Positions 28,127-37,687 are shown, counted from the first letter of the stretch. The stretch is DNA of 64,000 nucleotides from Psychrobacillus sp. FSL K6-2836 (GCF_038003085.1 NZ_JBBOOM010000001.1:310001-374000); one strand, 5' to 3'. A program made the numbers and translations. Notes: generated by a model from the letters alone, not told the origin.

Positions 28127-29104
28127 TTACTTGTCATCTTGTTTTCTTTTTATTTCTTTTGCAATTTGCTCTCCATGGAATCGTCCATTTTCAATAAAAA
28201 TTTCATTTGCGTTATTACCAGCAGCTATAACACCAGCAATGAAAATTCCTTCTACATTCGTTTCCATCGTATCCGCATCATAAGCTGGTCTTCCTGTAGC
28301 TTCATCGATTTGAATACCCATTTGTTTTAAAAATGCATGATCTGGATGATAACCTGTCATAGCAAATACATAATCATTTGTTATTTGGAATTCTCCTGTT
28401 TGACTATTTTTTAAACTTACATTAGATGCGCCAATTTTTGATACTTCAGTATTAAAATGCATTTGTACTTCATTATTTCTAACAAGGCCATCAAATTCAG
28501 GTAGAACCCATGGTTTTATACTTGGCGAATACTCGCCCCCACGGTAAGCTACCGTCACATTAGCTCCAGCTTTGTTTAGTTCTAGAGCTGCATCGATAGC
28601 CGAGTTTTTTCCGCCTATTACTAATACATCTAAACCGAAGTAAGGATGCCCCTCTTTGAAATAATGATGAACCTTTTCTAATTCTTCACCAGGAATGTTC
28701 ATATAGTTCGGGTGGTCATAATAACCAGTTGCAATGACTACATATGTTGCCACATAAATTCCCTTAGAAGTGTATACCTTAAAATTATTTTCATGTTTCT
28801 CTACTTTTTGCACTTGTTCATATTTATGGACATCAATATTATTTAGTTTTACCACTTCTCGATAGTAGACTAGAGCTTGATTTCGTTTTGGCTTTCTCTC
28901 CTCTACTATAAATGGAACTTCGCCAATTGATAATTTCTCACTCGTGCTAAAAAAAGTCTGATGTGTGGGGTAATTATAAATAGCCTCCACTACATTTCCT
29001 TTCTCGATTACGATGGTTTTTAGTCCAATATTTTGCGTAGAAATAGCCGTTGCTAAGCCACAAGGCCCTCCCCCAACTATTAATACATCTACCTGCTGAT
29101 ACAC
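28127..29104 (-). CDS. ypdA: bacillithiol disulfide reductase YpdA/Bdr
   Basis: A 325-aa NADPH-dependent FAD oxidoreductase of the thioredoxin-reductase-like class. It reduces oxidised bacillithiol. The FAD motif LIVGGGPCGLATAI (residues 9-22) includes the family's conserved cysteine; the second Rossmann motif is LVIGGKNSAIDAALEL. The start is GTG 29104 after AAAGGAAG. It implies that the organism uses bacillithiol as its low-molecular-weight thiol. Confidence 0.93.
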   Translation of the reverse strand: MYQQVDVLIVGGGPCGLATAISTQNIGLKTIVIEKGNVVEAIYNYPTHQTFFSTSEKLSIGEVPFIVEERKPKRNQALVYYREVVKLNNIDVHKYEQVQKVEKHENNFKVYTSKGIYVATYVVIATGYYDHPNYMNIPGEELEKVHHYFKEGHPYFGLDVLVIGGKNSAIDAALELNKAGANVTVAYRGGEYSPSIKPWVLPEFDGLVRNNEVQMHFNTEVSKIGASNVSLKNSQTGEFQITNDYVFAMTGYHPDHAFLKQMGIQIDEATGRPAYDADTMETNVEGIFIAGVIAAGNNANEIFIENGRFHGEQIAKEIKRKQDDK

Positions 29105-29130
29105 AAAAAAACTTCCTTTCTTTTATTCAC

Positions 29131-29898
29131 TCAATGTCTTCCACTAATTGTTACTAAATGACATTCCGATTTGGCACCTAGTCTAAGTGGAACTCCGGTT
29201 GTTCCATATCCATTACTAATGAGCTCTGCACTATTTTCTTTTTCACGATAGCTTCCCTTCTCATATATCCCAAATGGACCAAAGCGTATTTGTCCACCGT
29301 GAAGATGACCAGCTAGAAGCAGATGTGGCTTACTTATCTTTTTCGCATTATTAAAGTACGCAGGAGCATGGGTTGTAAAAATGATGATATCCGATTCTTC
29401 AACGTCTTTGAACGCCTCGTATATTTTTACATTTCCCGCGAATCCATCATTAATCCCAACTATTCGAATAGAAAAATCGTTTTTCTCAAACTTAACTGAG
29501 CTATTTTCCAAAATAAGAACATCATGGTCATCTAAGATATTTCGTAAGTTTTCTTCTCCAACTTCTCGATCATTGTTACCGAACACGTAACAGGTAATTC
29601 CTAACTTAGCAAGCTTCCTAATATTTTCATTTGTCCGTTTTAAAGGGACGCCTCTCTCTGTTAAATCTCCTCCAATTATTACGAGATCTACTTTTCCGAT
29701 TAGTCTTTGAATAAGTTTTTCACTTAATTTTCTCCGATGGATGTCAGATATGAAAAAAACATGAAATTGATTGTCCTTCGTCCATTCGTCAATCAACAGA
29801 GAATGGGTATGAACATTTGTTTGAAAAGCTAAAAATAACATATATAAAAAAATACTAAAAAATATAACCAATACAATACCAATTATCCATCCAATCAA
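29131..29898 (-). CDS. ypbG: membrane-anchored metallophosphoesterase (YpbG-like)
   Basis: About 255 aa. One N-terminal membrane helix is followed by a calcineurin-like phosphoesterase domain with the metal-binding blocks DIHRRKL (in place of DxHxG), GGDLTERG, GNNDREVG, THAP and GHLHGGQ. The TTG at 29898 follows GGGGGT; an ATG at 29919 seven codons earlier has no site. The substrate is unknown. Position between ypdA and a CBS gene resembles ypbG in B. subtilis. Confidence 0.85.
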   Translation of the reverse strand: MIGWIIGIVLVIFFSIFLYMLFLAFQTNVHTHSLLIDEWTKDNQFHVFFISDIHRRKLSEKLIQRLIGKVDLVIIGGDLTERGVPLKRTNENIRKLAKLGITCYVFGNNDREVGEENLRNILDDHDVLILENSSVKFEKNDFSIRIVGINDGFAGNVKIYEAFKDVEESDIIIFTTHAPAYFNNAKKISKPHLLLAGHLHGGQIRFGPFGIYEKGSYREKENSAELISNGYGTTGVPLRLGAKSECHLVTISGRH

Positions 29899-29924
29899 GC
29901 ATATACCCCCAAACAACATGGAAA

Positions 29925-29948
29925 AGGACAGGGAAATTCCCCTGCCCT
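29925..29948 (-). terminator. terminator downstream of the CBS-domain gene
   Basis: AGGACAGGG / CCCTGCCCT with a short AAATTC loop; one mismatch. T-rich beyond the stem on the minus strand. Confidence 0.65.
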
Positions 29949-29974
29949 ACATTCGTGTCTACTAGCTGCTAATT

Positions 29975-30607
29975 TTACTCTTCTTTGTCAATATGTAGAA
30001 CACGAAACCCTGACTTTTCTAGATCAGCTAAAATACGATCAATCTTTGAATCGTTTTCAATCTTTAATACAATACGTCTGAATAGTTTATCTGTTTCATC
30101 GAAAGTTACGATTGAAATGACTGAGGCATGATATTTATGAAGCACATCCGTCATTTTTTGAATCCGTCCCTCTGATTCCACAGAAGTGAAGGTAATACGT
30201 GTTCCTTTACTATTCATACCAAATGCACTTTTAAATTGTTCAACTGCGTCATAACGGGTAACTAATCCAAGAAATTTTCCGTCCTCCACCACAGCTAGGA
30301 CTGGAAAATCATGAAGCTTAATCATTGCATTTTCGAAAACATCCTCGTAGCGAACAAATATATCTTCGTTCGTCATAATATCTGTTACTTTTGTTTGCTC
30401 CATGAAAGCTTCTTTATCCAGATTGCTATAGAAATAAGCTTTATACAAAAGGTATTTATTGAACATACCTACGTATTTTCCATTGTCTAAAATCGGTAAA
30501 GCATCCATTTCTTTTTCTTCTAATTCACGGAGGGCCGACGATACCGTCGCAGTCACCTGAACAGTTATACACTTTTCTTTTGGGATCATCACACTTTTTA
30601 CAAACAT
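29975..30607 (-). CDS. CBS-domain protein with C-terminal ACT-like domain
   Basis: A 210-aa cytoplasmic protein. Two CBS domains occupy about residues 1-60 and 70-130 (the pair usually binds adenosyl nucleotides), and a ~70-residue ACT-like domain follows (RIQKMTDVLHKYHASVISIVTF). The layout is like B. subtilis AcuB, but the sequence differs enough that I do not use that name. The ATG follows GAGGTG. It has its own terminator. The ligand is unknown. Confidence 0.8.
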   Translation of the reverse strand: MFVKSVMIPKEKCITVQVTATVSSALRELEEKEMDALPILDNGKYVGMFNKYLLYKAYFYSNLDKEAFMEQTKVTDIMTNEDIFVRYEDVFENAMIKLHDFPVLAVVEDGKFLGLVTRYDAVEQFKSAFGMNSKGTRITFTSVESEGRIQKMTDVLHKYHASVISIVTFDETDKLFRRIVLKIENDSKIDRILADLEKSGFRVLHIDKEE

Positions 30608-30681
30608 AATAGCACCTCTTCCAACTTAGGATATACTTTATATATTCAACATTTGTGAAAAATATCCTTCTTTCTTTACGT

Positions 30682-31254
30682 TTAAGGCAGTACTAGCTTT
30701 TGTCCAACTGCAATTTCATTTGATGTAAGACCATTTGCAGACTTTATTTTTTCGACTGCTGATGGATCATTATAATAATTTACAGCTATACGATATAGTG
30801 TTTCATTTTCCTTTACTATATGCGTTTTAGAACTAGCCACTTCGGTAGGCTCTGTTTTCTCTACAACAACTGGTTCTTTCTTCGGCTCTTCAGTAACTTC
30901 CTCTTTTGGTTCCTCTTTTGGTTCTTCAGCTGGCTGCTTTGTTTCTACTTCTTCTTTAGTAGTTTCCTCTTTTTCTGTTCCATTGTTAATCGTCTGTGTT
31001 TCAACATGTATCGTATCATTTTTTACTACTTCTGCTTTATCTGGATCAGCTTCATAGAAAAACTGCACATAAATAAAGATACTAACTGGTATTAATATAA
31101 AAATACAAAAGACAGTAGGAATTAATAAGTTTCTAGATTTTTTCTTAGGTTTCTTATTTGAACTTCTACTTCTTCTCATTTCATTGGAATCGTCATCTTG
31201 TCCAATGGATTGTCGATGTTCGTCGATTTTTTTTTGATAATCATCTTGGTTCAT
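30682..31254 (-). CDS. ypbE: LysM-domain membrane protein (YpbE-like)
   Basis: About 190 aa. A basic cytoplasmic N-terminus (RRSRSSNKKPKKKSR) precedes one membrane helix (LLIPTVFCIFILIPVSIFI), then a long Glu/Pro/Lys-rich spacer and a C-terminal LysM domain (HIVKENETLYRIAVNYY) that binds peptidoglycan. It is therefore a type II protein reaching into the wall. The ATG at 31254 is preferred; the open frame begins three codons earlier with TTG. Synteny supports YpbE, just downstream of recS. Confidence 0.85.
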   Translation of the reverse strand: MNQDDYQKKIDEHRQSIGQDDDSNEMRRSRSSNKKPKKKSRNLLIPTVFCIFILIPVSIFIYVQFFYEADPDKAEVVKNDTIHVETQTINNGTEKEETTKEEVETKQPAEEPKEEPKEEVTEEPKKEPVVVEKTEPTEVASSKTHIVKENETLYRIAVNYYNDPSAVEKIKSANGLTSNEIAVGQKLVLP

Positions 31255-31334
31255 TTTATTCAAACTCCATTTCTACCTTCATTTCTACTTCTATTATGAC
31301 GAATATTGTAGAAAAAGTAAACTTAACTAAAGTA

Positions 31335-32750
31335 TTAAGATGGGAGGAGAAAATTTAGTCTGTTTTTCCAATTCATTTCATCCTGGTCATTCTTTTCATC
31401 TGATCTTTTTCGTAAGATGCTTGAAACGTCTAACTTACATTTAGAGCAACAATAGTGAGGTTTTTCTAATAATGTTTGGTCAAAATAATGTAGTAGCTGC
31501 TGACGTAAACAAGTATCATTTTGTATCATTGAGTAAAAACTTTGTATATCCAGCCACTTTTTTTGTTTAATTTGCTTAAATAATTCAATTGTTTCTTGCT
31601 CATTTAATTGCTCTTTCCAATAAGTTAGAATACGTGTTGTAGTCTCCGACTGTTCGACTTCAGAATACTCAGGCTGATAAGCAATTTGAATATCTGTTTC
31701 CTCTGGAAAGTCTTGCATCGCTACGTAAAAAGTTTGGTCGACATCCGTAGAAGTATATAAAAGCGAGGCGATTGCTTGATTGCCATCTCTAGCAGCTCTA
31801 CCAACCTCCTGCATATATCCTGCTACAGATGTAGGAATATGATCATGAATAACTTGTCTGATATTATCTTTGTGAATACCCATTCCAAAGGCGTTAGTCG
31901 CACAAATCCAATCTAATTGTCCTTGCTGAAACTGTTGCTGGATTAATATCCGGTCACTTTGCTCCATTTTGGCATGGTAATAGGCAACAGAAATTCCTTG
32001 TTCTAGTAGCATCGTTGCATAAACTTGCGTCTTTTTACGTGATTGTGTATAAATTATCCCTGGACCTTCTGTAGAGGTGACTCTACCTAGTATCCATTTC
32101 ATTTTTTCTTGTTGGTTTTCTACCTCAACCATTTCATATGCAATAGCAGGACGATCAAGTGAATGAATATATTCAAATGGTTGTGTCATCCGTAAAGTCT
32201 TTTTAATATCCACCACAACTTCTTTTGTCGCAGTAGCTGTTAACGCAAGAACGTTCACAGTACTTAGTGAATGTAACCAATTGGATATTCTTAAATAATC
32301 AGGTCGAAAATCAAATCCCCACTGTGAAATACAGTGCGCCTCATCTGCTACAACATATGCGATGGAAAGTTCTCTAAGCGCACGGTTAAATTGTTCATTT
32401 TGGAGCATCTCTGGTGAAGTAAATATAAATTTAAAATCAGCTAAGTGACGAAAAGCCATTTCTCTTTCTTGGAATGGTAAAAATGAATTTATGGCAATAA
32501 CTCTTTTTTCCCCTAGTATTTTCAATTGTTCCACTTGATCTTGCATAAGAGATAAGAGAGGCGAGACTATAATGACAGACCCCTCCATTAGATAAGCTGG
32601 TAACTGATAGAGAAGAGATTTCCCCATACCTGTTGGAAGTATAGCAACAACATCTTTTCCATCAATAATTTGTTCTATTACCTCTTTTTGGCCATCTCGA
32701 AAGTTTGCATGGCCGAACTTTTTCTGAAGAATCTCATTTAATTTATTCAT
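31335..32750 (-). CDS. recS: RecQ-family ATP-dependent DNA helicase (RecS)
   Basis: A 471-aa 3'-5' helicase. Motif I is LPTGMGKSLLYQLPAYL, motif II is VVADEAHCISQWGFDFRP, motif VI is QEVGRAARDGNQ. The C-terminus has a short cysteine cluster (CCSKCKLDV) instead of full RQC and HRDC domains, the pattern of B. subtilis RecS (YpbC). It overlaps ypbB by 8 nt, so the two are translationally linked. Confidence 0.9.
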   Translation of the reverse strand: MNKLNEILQKKFGHANFRDGQKEVIEQIIDGKDVVAILPTGMGKSLLYQLPAYLMEGSVIIVSPLLSLMQDQVEQLKILGEKRVIAINSFLPFQEREMAFRHLADFKFIFTSPEMLQNEQFNRALRELSIAYVVADEAHCISQWGFDFRPDYLRISNWLHSLSTVNVLALTATATKEVVVDIKKTLRMTQPFEYIHSLDRPAIAYEMVEVENQQEKMKWILGRVTSTEGPGIIYTQSRKKTQVYATMLLEQGISVAYYHAKMEQSDRILIQQQFQQGQLDWICATNAFGMGIHKDNIRQVIHDHIPTSVAGYMQEVGRAARDGNQAIASLLYTSTDVDQTFYVAMQDFPEETDIQIAYQPEYSEVEQSETTTRILTYWKEQLNEQETIELFKQIKQKKWLDIQSFYSMIQNDTCLRQQLLHYFDQTLLEKPHYCCSKCKLDVSSILRKRSDEKNDQDEMNWKNRLNFLLPS

Positions 32751-33777
32751 GAATTTGTTCTCCCTTTGTCAATGCTAAACGTACTTGAAAAAAACTAGCT
32801 TCCGGTAATCTATCTTTTATGATAGAAAGTTTTTTTGTATGTAACTCGTTTGATAGATGAAGAATTTCTTCTATTTGCTCATTCGAAATAAAAGCAGAAA
32901 CGGAGAACTTTTTATTGTTTGATACGATTTCAATAACATGATCCTCTATTGTATTAATCTTCAACTTTCTTATTTTAGCAATTTGTTCAATAGAATGACC
33001 TTTTTCAAATAGGCTGTTTGTTTTAAAAGCAGAGTCAGTTAGCGGAGTATCGATATGAATATCTTTAGCTAAATCAAATAACAGAGGGCTTGTCTCCATC
33101 GAAATATTATCTAATAGACTATGTAAGCACTCTAAAAAAGTAATTTTGATATTCAAATCAGTCAAATGATAGTAGCGAGCCAATTGTTCCCATGTCAAAC
33201 CAGTTTTGTTAAAGCCACTAAGGCGGTAAACAAATAATGTTCTGTGTAAATCATTTAAAGTAGGATTTTCAAGTAAATGAAATATTTCTTGCTTAATATC
33301 GTTCTTTAAGTTGGAATGTTGAAAATTATTCTGGATTAAAAAGTCTCTAACAAAATGCTGAGTAGCAATATCCTTCTGATTTGGTACAAATCTTTTCTCA
33401 TTTGCCTGGAACTGCGACAACGTTTGGACAACCAAATCGATTCTTTTCCAAAAGATTTGTTCCTTCCCTCTATATTGCCAACCGTTTAAGTGAAGCTTTT
33501 TGTCTTGTGGTAATGCATTAACTCCTTTGTTAGTTATATAGACAAGTGATTCCTTTAACTGAATAAACTCTCCTTTAAACAAATCACCGATCGCTGCATC
33601 ATAATCTTCCTTCGATAATTGTGGAAGAATCGAGAAAAAAGCATGAAGTTGAAAATATGTCACATCTTGAATAGTTTGTCCTGATTTTTTGCCTTTTAAT
33701 AAATAATATGCGGCATTCTCAGAACGTTGACCGGTTATTTTATGTATAATAAATAGTAATATTTGATGAAAATGCAT
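32743..33777 (-). CDS. ypbB: YpbB, helix-turn-helix partner of RecS
   Basis: A 344-aa protein. The segment HSIEQIAKIRKLKINTIEDHVIEIV near the C-terminus fits the HTH (RQC-like) region found in YpbB proteins. It may supply the DNA-binding domain missing from RecS, which is inference from their overlap and constant pairing. The ATG at 33777 follows GAGAGG; the frame extends to 33828 without a site. It is divergent from the ferredoxin gene. Confidence 0.82.
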   Translation of the reverse strand: MHFHQILLFIIHKITGQRSENAAYYLLKGKKSGQTIQDVTYFQLHAFFSILPQLSKEDYDAAIGDLFKGEFIQLKESLVYITNKGVNALPQDKKLHLNGWQYRGKEQIFWKRIDLVVQTLSQFQANEKRFVPNQKDIATQHFVRDFLIQNNFQHSNLKNDIKQEIFHLLENPTLNDLHRTLFVYRLSGFNKTGLTWEQLARYYHLTDLNIKITFLECLHSLLDNISMETSPLLFDLAKDIHIDTPLTDSAFKTNSLFEKGHSIEQIAKIRKLKINTIEDHVIEIVSNNKKFSVSAFISNEQIEEILHLSNELHTKKLSIIKDRLPEASFFQVRLALTKGEQIHE

Positions 33778-33848
33778 AGGAATACCTCTCTTTTCTGAAG
33801 TATTTTGGTTGAAATGTATGGAAAACATCTTTAGAATGAATACGATAG

Positions 33849-34136
<288 letters not shown>

Positions 34137-34143
34137 ATTTTTG

Positions 34144-34178
34144 GAATGGTGATTGTGACGTTGTCATGATTACCATTC
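34144..34178 (+). terminator. ferredoxin gene terminator
   Basis: GAATGGT (34144-34150) and ACCATTC (34172-34178) with further inner pairing, followed by six T. Confidence 0.85.
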
Positions 34179-34194
34179 TTTTTTATTATGTAAG

Positions 34195-34218
34195 AAAAAA
34201 CGGGCAAAAGGATGCCCG
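34195..34218 (-). terminator. minus-strand terminator beside element B
   Basis: CGGGCA (34201-34206) and TGCCCG (34213-34218); six A at 34195-34200 give a T run on the minus strand. No gene lies just upstream; it would stop transcripts leaving the repeat region. Confidence 0.6.
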
Positions 34219-34247
34219 GTCCTCTTTGAACAAAATCTAGATATGCA

Positions 34248-34395
34248 GTTGATTGTAGCGAAGAGCGGACGCTTTTCGTGGGCACGGCTTCAGCCGCTTC
34301 CTTTGCTCCTGCGCAAGCTCGTTTCGCTACGCTCAGTCCAGGGTCTTCAGCTCGCGCTGTTCCCACTGGAGTCGCTGCTCTGCGCTCCAATCAAC
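34248..34395. repeat. dispersed intergenic element B, copy 2 (reverse orientation)
   Basis: Bounded by GTTGATTGTAGCG (34248) and CGCTCCAATCAAC (ending 34395), an imperfect inverted repeat. It contains GCTCCTGCGCAAGCTCG, a block also present in element A copy 2. G+C content is clearly higher than in the flanks. Confidence 0.65.
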
Positions 34396-34556
34396 AATGT
34401 TCACTTTACAAAAACTGATATTGGAAACAGTATCAACTAAATAATCGAGGATTATATATAATACGTCAGGATGAAATTAACGCTAGTAATAAGGAAAGCC
34501 CTATCATCTAAGCGATATGCTATGCCCAATCACCTAGTGGAGTAATACTCATTACA

Positions 34557-34676
34557 TTTGTAGTGGAATGTGGCGACTCCAGCGAGATAAGCGAGAAAGT
34601 CGAGACCCCGCTGGTAGCATAGCGAACGAGGAGGCTCGGCCTCGCCAGCGGAAAGCGTCCACATGTAACGGAAATC
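34557..34676. repeat. dispersed intergenic element B, copy 3
   Basis: TTTGTAGTGGAATGTGG at the left and CCACATGTAACGGAAATCA at the right form an imperfect inverted repeat. Inside, GCGACTCCAGCG, CGAGGAGGCTCGG and CCAGCGGAAAGCGTCC match the style of copies 1 and 2. The 34396-34556 stretch between copies 2 and 3 shows no feature I can support. Confidence 0.65.
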
Positions 34677-34758
34677 AGCAGTATCAATATATAGATCTTG
34701 TTCTTTAAAATGACTGGATATCTGAGTTCAAGGTAAAAAGTTCTATATTTTCCTCTAA

Positions 34759-34794
34759 AAAAAGTTGTTCCTCCTATTGGAGAAACAACTTTTT
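34759..34794 (-). terminator. ribU terminator
   Basis: AAAAAGTTGTT (34759-34769) and AACAACTTTTT (34784-34794) with an inner CTCC/GGAG. Begins two bases past the ribU stop. Confidence 0.85.
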
Positions 34795-34795
34795 G

Positions 34796-35389
34796 TTAAT
34801 TTGTATTAGGTTTCATATATGAATTAGTTACCTTATCAAGCAATGGCTTCATTCGTTTGAATAATACAATCATCACAATTGTTACTATTATACCTTTAAT
34901 CAAATTAAAAGGTAGTACACCGAAAATGATAGTATTAAACAAGGCGGAACCTGTTTCCATTGGGAAATTTAAGAAATAAGTGTACATTGGTAAAAACACA
35001 TAATAGTTTAATACACTCATACCAATCGCCATAGATACTGTTCCTGCTCCCAATCCGACCATAATACCTTTTGACGTAGTAACTTTACGGTAAATCAGAT
35101 ATACAGGTGTTAAAAATAAGATGCTAGTTACAAAGTTAGCCATATGACCAACAGGCACTCCAGTTGGACTTCCTGCAAATAGCCAATCTAACACATTTTT
35201 TAGAAATGCGACTAGAATTCCTGCTACTGGTCCCATCGTGATTGCAGCAATTAATGCTGGAATATCACTAAAGTCCACCTTTAAATAAGCCGGTAAAACC
35301 GGTAATGGAAATGCAAGTAGCATTAAAACAAAAGAAATACTACTAAGCATTGCGACTGCAATAAGCATCCGCGTTTTGCCTTTTAACAT
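34796..35389 (-). CDS. ribU: riboflavin ECF transporter S component RibU
   Basis: A 197-aa integral membrane protein with about six helices. It is the substrate-binding S component for riboflavin, working with an ECF energising module encoded elsewhere. The ATG at 35389 follows AAAAGGAGAGAG; the frame runs further to 35440 without a site. The FMN riboswitch directly upstream supports the assignment and the expected regulation: uptake is switched off when FMN is plentiful. Confidence 0.93.
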   Translation of the reverse strand: MLKGKTRMLIAVAMLSSISFVLMLLAFPLPVLPAYLKVDFSDIPALIAAITMGPVAGILVAFLKNVLDWLFAGSPTGVPVGHMANFVTSILFLTPVYLIYRKVTTSKGIMVGLGAGTVSMAIGMSVLNYYVFLPMYTYFLNFPMETGSALFNTIIFGVLPFNLIKGIIVTIVMIVLFKRMKPLLDKVTNSYMKPNTN

Positions 35390-35459
35390 AAAATCCTCTC
35401 TCCTTTTGCGATTCACTCCACAAGAAGAAAGGTTCAGCACGTTTGCATACTTAAAGAAT

Positions 35460-35484
35460 CCCTTGAACTATTAGAGTTCAAGGG
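35460..35484 (-). terminator. probable riboswitch-controlled terminator before ribU
   Basis: CCCTTGAACT (35460-35469) and AGTTCAAGGG (35475-35484) form a perfect 10-bp stem between the FMN aptamer and ribU. The tail ATTCTTT is only moderately T-rich. Confidence 0.6.
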
Positions 35485-35546
35485 AGAAACAAGGTACACT
35501 TAAATAAGCATATCCGTATAAGCATACGAAAAACGACTGTACCTTC

Positions 35547-35674
35547 ACCTTCTCCCATCCAGACTATACTGTCGGCTTTGGAATTTAACCAAATCAACCT
35601 GTTAAGGTTCGCGGGCTGAAGAAATAAATTTCTAATACCGCCGGTCGGGAATTGCACCCTGCCCCGAAGATGAA
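35547..35674 (-). ncRNA. FMN riboswitch (RFN element)
   Basis: Read on the minus strand, the conserved RFN blocks appear in order: ATCTTCGGGGCAGGGTG, AATTCCCGACCGGCGGT, AGCCCGCGA, CCGACAGTATAGTCTGGATGGGAGAAG (35576-35550). The aptamer binds flavin mononucleotide. It is followed by a hairpin and then ribU. An open frame across it on the minus strand is a by-product and not a gene. Confidence 0.96.
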
Positions 35675-35835
35675 TCAATATTTTGTTGTCCTTCAAGAAT
35701 TATCTTGAATTAATAACATTTTATCAAATAAAGTCAATATATGCAACAGACCTGTTTGTAATTAGGAAATAACCTAATATGTTTTATTTCAAAACAATCA
35801 ATCATTTTCTATTAGGTTGATAAGTATTTCAAAAC

Positions 35836-35880
35836 AAAAAATGCCAAGCTCAATTTAATTTAATAAGCATTGGCATTTTT
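35836..35880 (-). terminator. rsiX terminator
   Basis: AAAAATGCCAA (35837-35847) and TTGGCATTTTT (35870-35880) with a 22-nt loop, ending 6 nt before the rsiX stop codon. Confidence 0.75.
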
Positions 35881-35886
35881 CGTTAT

Positions 35887-37134
35887 TTAATTGGTTTGCA
35901 TAGTAAAACCATTCGGCCCGATTGGAACTGGAAGTGGGCTCGTCAAATCGATTCCATTCCAATTTTCTTGTACAACATTCTCTAATTGAATGGATTGATT
36001 AAAGCTTGCAGCTGTTAAGGAAAAAGCTTCTATAAATCGAGATGCCTCACTCGCATCTAGTGATTCCAAGTTTAAAGGTTCATCGAAACGCACAACAAAT
36101 CCTTTATCCTCTTGTACTGTATACGTAACATCATTCGGTATTACAGAGGTATAAATGTCGTTTTCAGGATTTTTCATACCTATCAAAGCTTCTTTTAGTG
36201 TAGCGAATGTTTTATTAAAATTTGGAGTTAAATATGTCTCTTTGTTAAAAGCGTTATATGCAAAATAATTTACCTTTTGCTCTGTCCCTTTTAGCGCAAC
36301 AGGTTCATCTAAAGTTCCAACCTGATCCCATTCAATAGGTGAGCCATCTTCATTTACTCGTAATAATGAATTAAAATCAGTAAAAATTTCATTGATAGAA
36401 GAGAAATATGGTCTCGCTGTTCCAGGGGCAGTATCGTAACCATGATCTGTCGGCAAATAATGCTTTAACATTTTACCCTCTGCCAAAAAGTAGCCTTTAT
36501 AAGGATGATATTCTTGGAATCCAAGGGAAGTTTCATCAATCCCAAACGCATATCTACCATATAGCTCCAGGCTATTTGGTGTATTGCTTGGAAAATCATT
36601 TTCTATTTGTTCCTTAGGAATTACAATCGTGATTGGTACGGAAAGAGCATTTTCTAACAGAGAAAAATGAAATACTGTTCCTCCATTTAAATCATTCTCG
36701 TAAACTGAAGTATTTTGACTATCAAAAGGAACTAATTCAAATGTCTCTGCTACTTTTCCAGACATAAACGTCATATCGTTAGACTTTTCCTCTTCTACTG
36801 CGTCCATAGAGGCTTCTTCAGTTATTTCCATTGTTCTCATATTATCGTTTGCCGTTGATGGCTCTGCGGCCTTATCAGCTGTGGAACTCTCATTATTATT
36901 TACATAGGAAGAGACGAGAACTGTTAATATTAATACGGATGCTACAGAAATGATAAAAGGCACCCATTTGTTCAATGAAACTCCTATACGCTTCCTATTT
37001 TCAGTTTTCTCCTGAGATTCTAACTCCGACTTAATCCGTTGGTATATATCATCCTTCGAGCGTTTATCTGTAAACTGAGGCATATTAGTTAATAGCTCAT
37101 CTAATACACGATCTTCTGTCTTTTTTTCAGTCAT
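35887..37134 (-). CDS. rsiX: anti-sigma-X factor RsiX
   Basis: A 415-aa protein with a cytoplasmic N-terminal domain of about 65 residues, one membrane helix (WVPFIISVASVLILTVLV) and a large outer domain. This is the layout of the membrane anti-sigma factor RsiX, which holds sigma-X. The ATG at 37134 overlaps the end of sigX by 8 nt (ATGACTGA), which ties their synthesis together. The frame extends to 37176 inside sigX. Somewhat longer than B. subtilis RsiX. Confidence 0.88.
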   Translation of the reverse strand: MTEKKTEDRVLDELLTNMPQFTDKRSKDDIYQRIKSELESQEKTENRKRIGVSLNKWVPFIISVASVLILTVLVSSYVNNNESSTADKAAEPSTANDNMRTMEITEEASMDAVEEEKSNDMTFMSGKVAETFELVPFDSQNTSVYENDLNGGTVFHFSLLENALSVPITIVIPKEQIENDFPSNTPNSLELYGRYAFGIDETSLGFQEYHPYKGYFLAEGKMLKHYLPTDHGYDTAPGTARPYFSSINEIFTDFNSLLRVNEDGSPIEWDQVGTLDEPVALKGTEQKVNYFAYNAFNKETYLTPNFNKTFATLKEALIGMKNPENDIYTSVIPNDVTYTVQEDKGFVVRFDEPLNLESLDASEASRFIEAFSLTAASFNQSIQLENVVQENWNGIDLTSPLPVPIGPNGFTMQTN

Positions 37135-37663
37135 GATGAACATCTGCCTCCTTTTGCTTATCAGATAATCGCTCACGAAGTGCTTTTATTGCACGATGTT
37201 GCGTTGTCTTCACTTTCCCTTCTGACCAATTTAATATTTCTGAAGTTTCCGCAATCGAAAGCTCCTGGAAATACCGCATGATAATGACCATTTTCTGATC
37301 CCCAGTACAATCATCCAATGCAACTAATAATGTTCTCATCTCATCATTAAGCTGTACTAAATCTTCTGGTAGCATATCTGAAGATGCAAGTTGCATCGTT
37401 TCCCAGTCAAATGAGTCAAATAACCTCTTTTTTCTGACCGCCTGTTTTCTAAAATGGTCAATTGCTATATTTTTTGCTATTGAAAATAACCATGTTTTTT
37501 CTGAACTTTTCCCCTCAAAACTACTATAAGCTCTAAGTACTCGTACATATACTTCTTGGACCAAGTCTTCCGCAGTTTGTCTATTTTTCACCAAATATAT
37601 GAGAAACTGAAAAACGTCTTGATGATATGTATCATACAAGCGGTGGAAAACGGAGTCATTCAT
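37127..37663 (-). CDS. sigX: ECF RNA polymerase sigma factor SigX
   Basis: A 178-aa ECF sigma factor with region 2 (FLIYLVKNRQTAEDLVQEVYVRVLRAY) and region 4 (IIMRYFQELSIAETSEILNWSEGKVKTTQHRAI). In B. subtilis sigma-X controls cell-surface modification and resistance to cationic peptides. ATG 37663 follows GGGGGGAG. A matching sigma-X promoter lies just upstream, so the gene is probably autoregulated, with rsiX as the second gene. Confidence 0.93.
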   Translation of the reverse strand: MNDSVFHRLYDTYHQDVFQFLIYLVKNRQTAEDLVQEVYVRVLRAYSSFEGKSSEKTWLFSIAKNIAIDHFRKQAVRKKRLFDSFDWETMQLASSDMLPEDLVQLNDEMRTLLVALDDCTGDQKMVIIMRYFQELSIAETSEILNWSEGKVKTTQHRAIKALRERLSDKQKEADVHHD

Positions 37664-37687
37664 AGGCTCCCCCCGTTCTTTCAATTA

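Noticed and set aside
34248-34395. Insertion sequence or transposon
   Set aside because: No transposase gene or remnant, and no clear target duplication; better described as a short non-coding repeat.
35478-35696. 72-aa reading frame upstream of ribU
   Set aside because: It lies across the FMN riboswitch aptamer and is explained by conserved RNA sequence.
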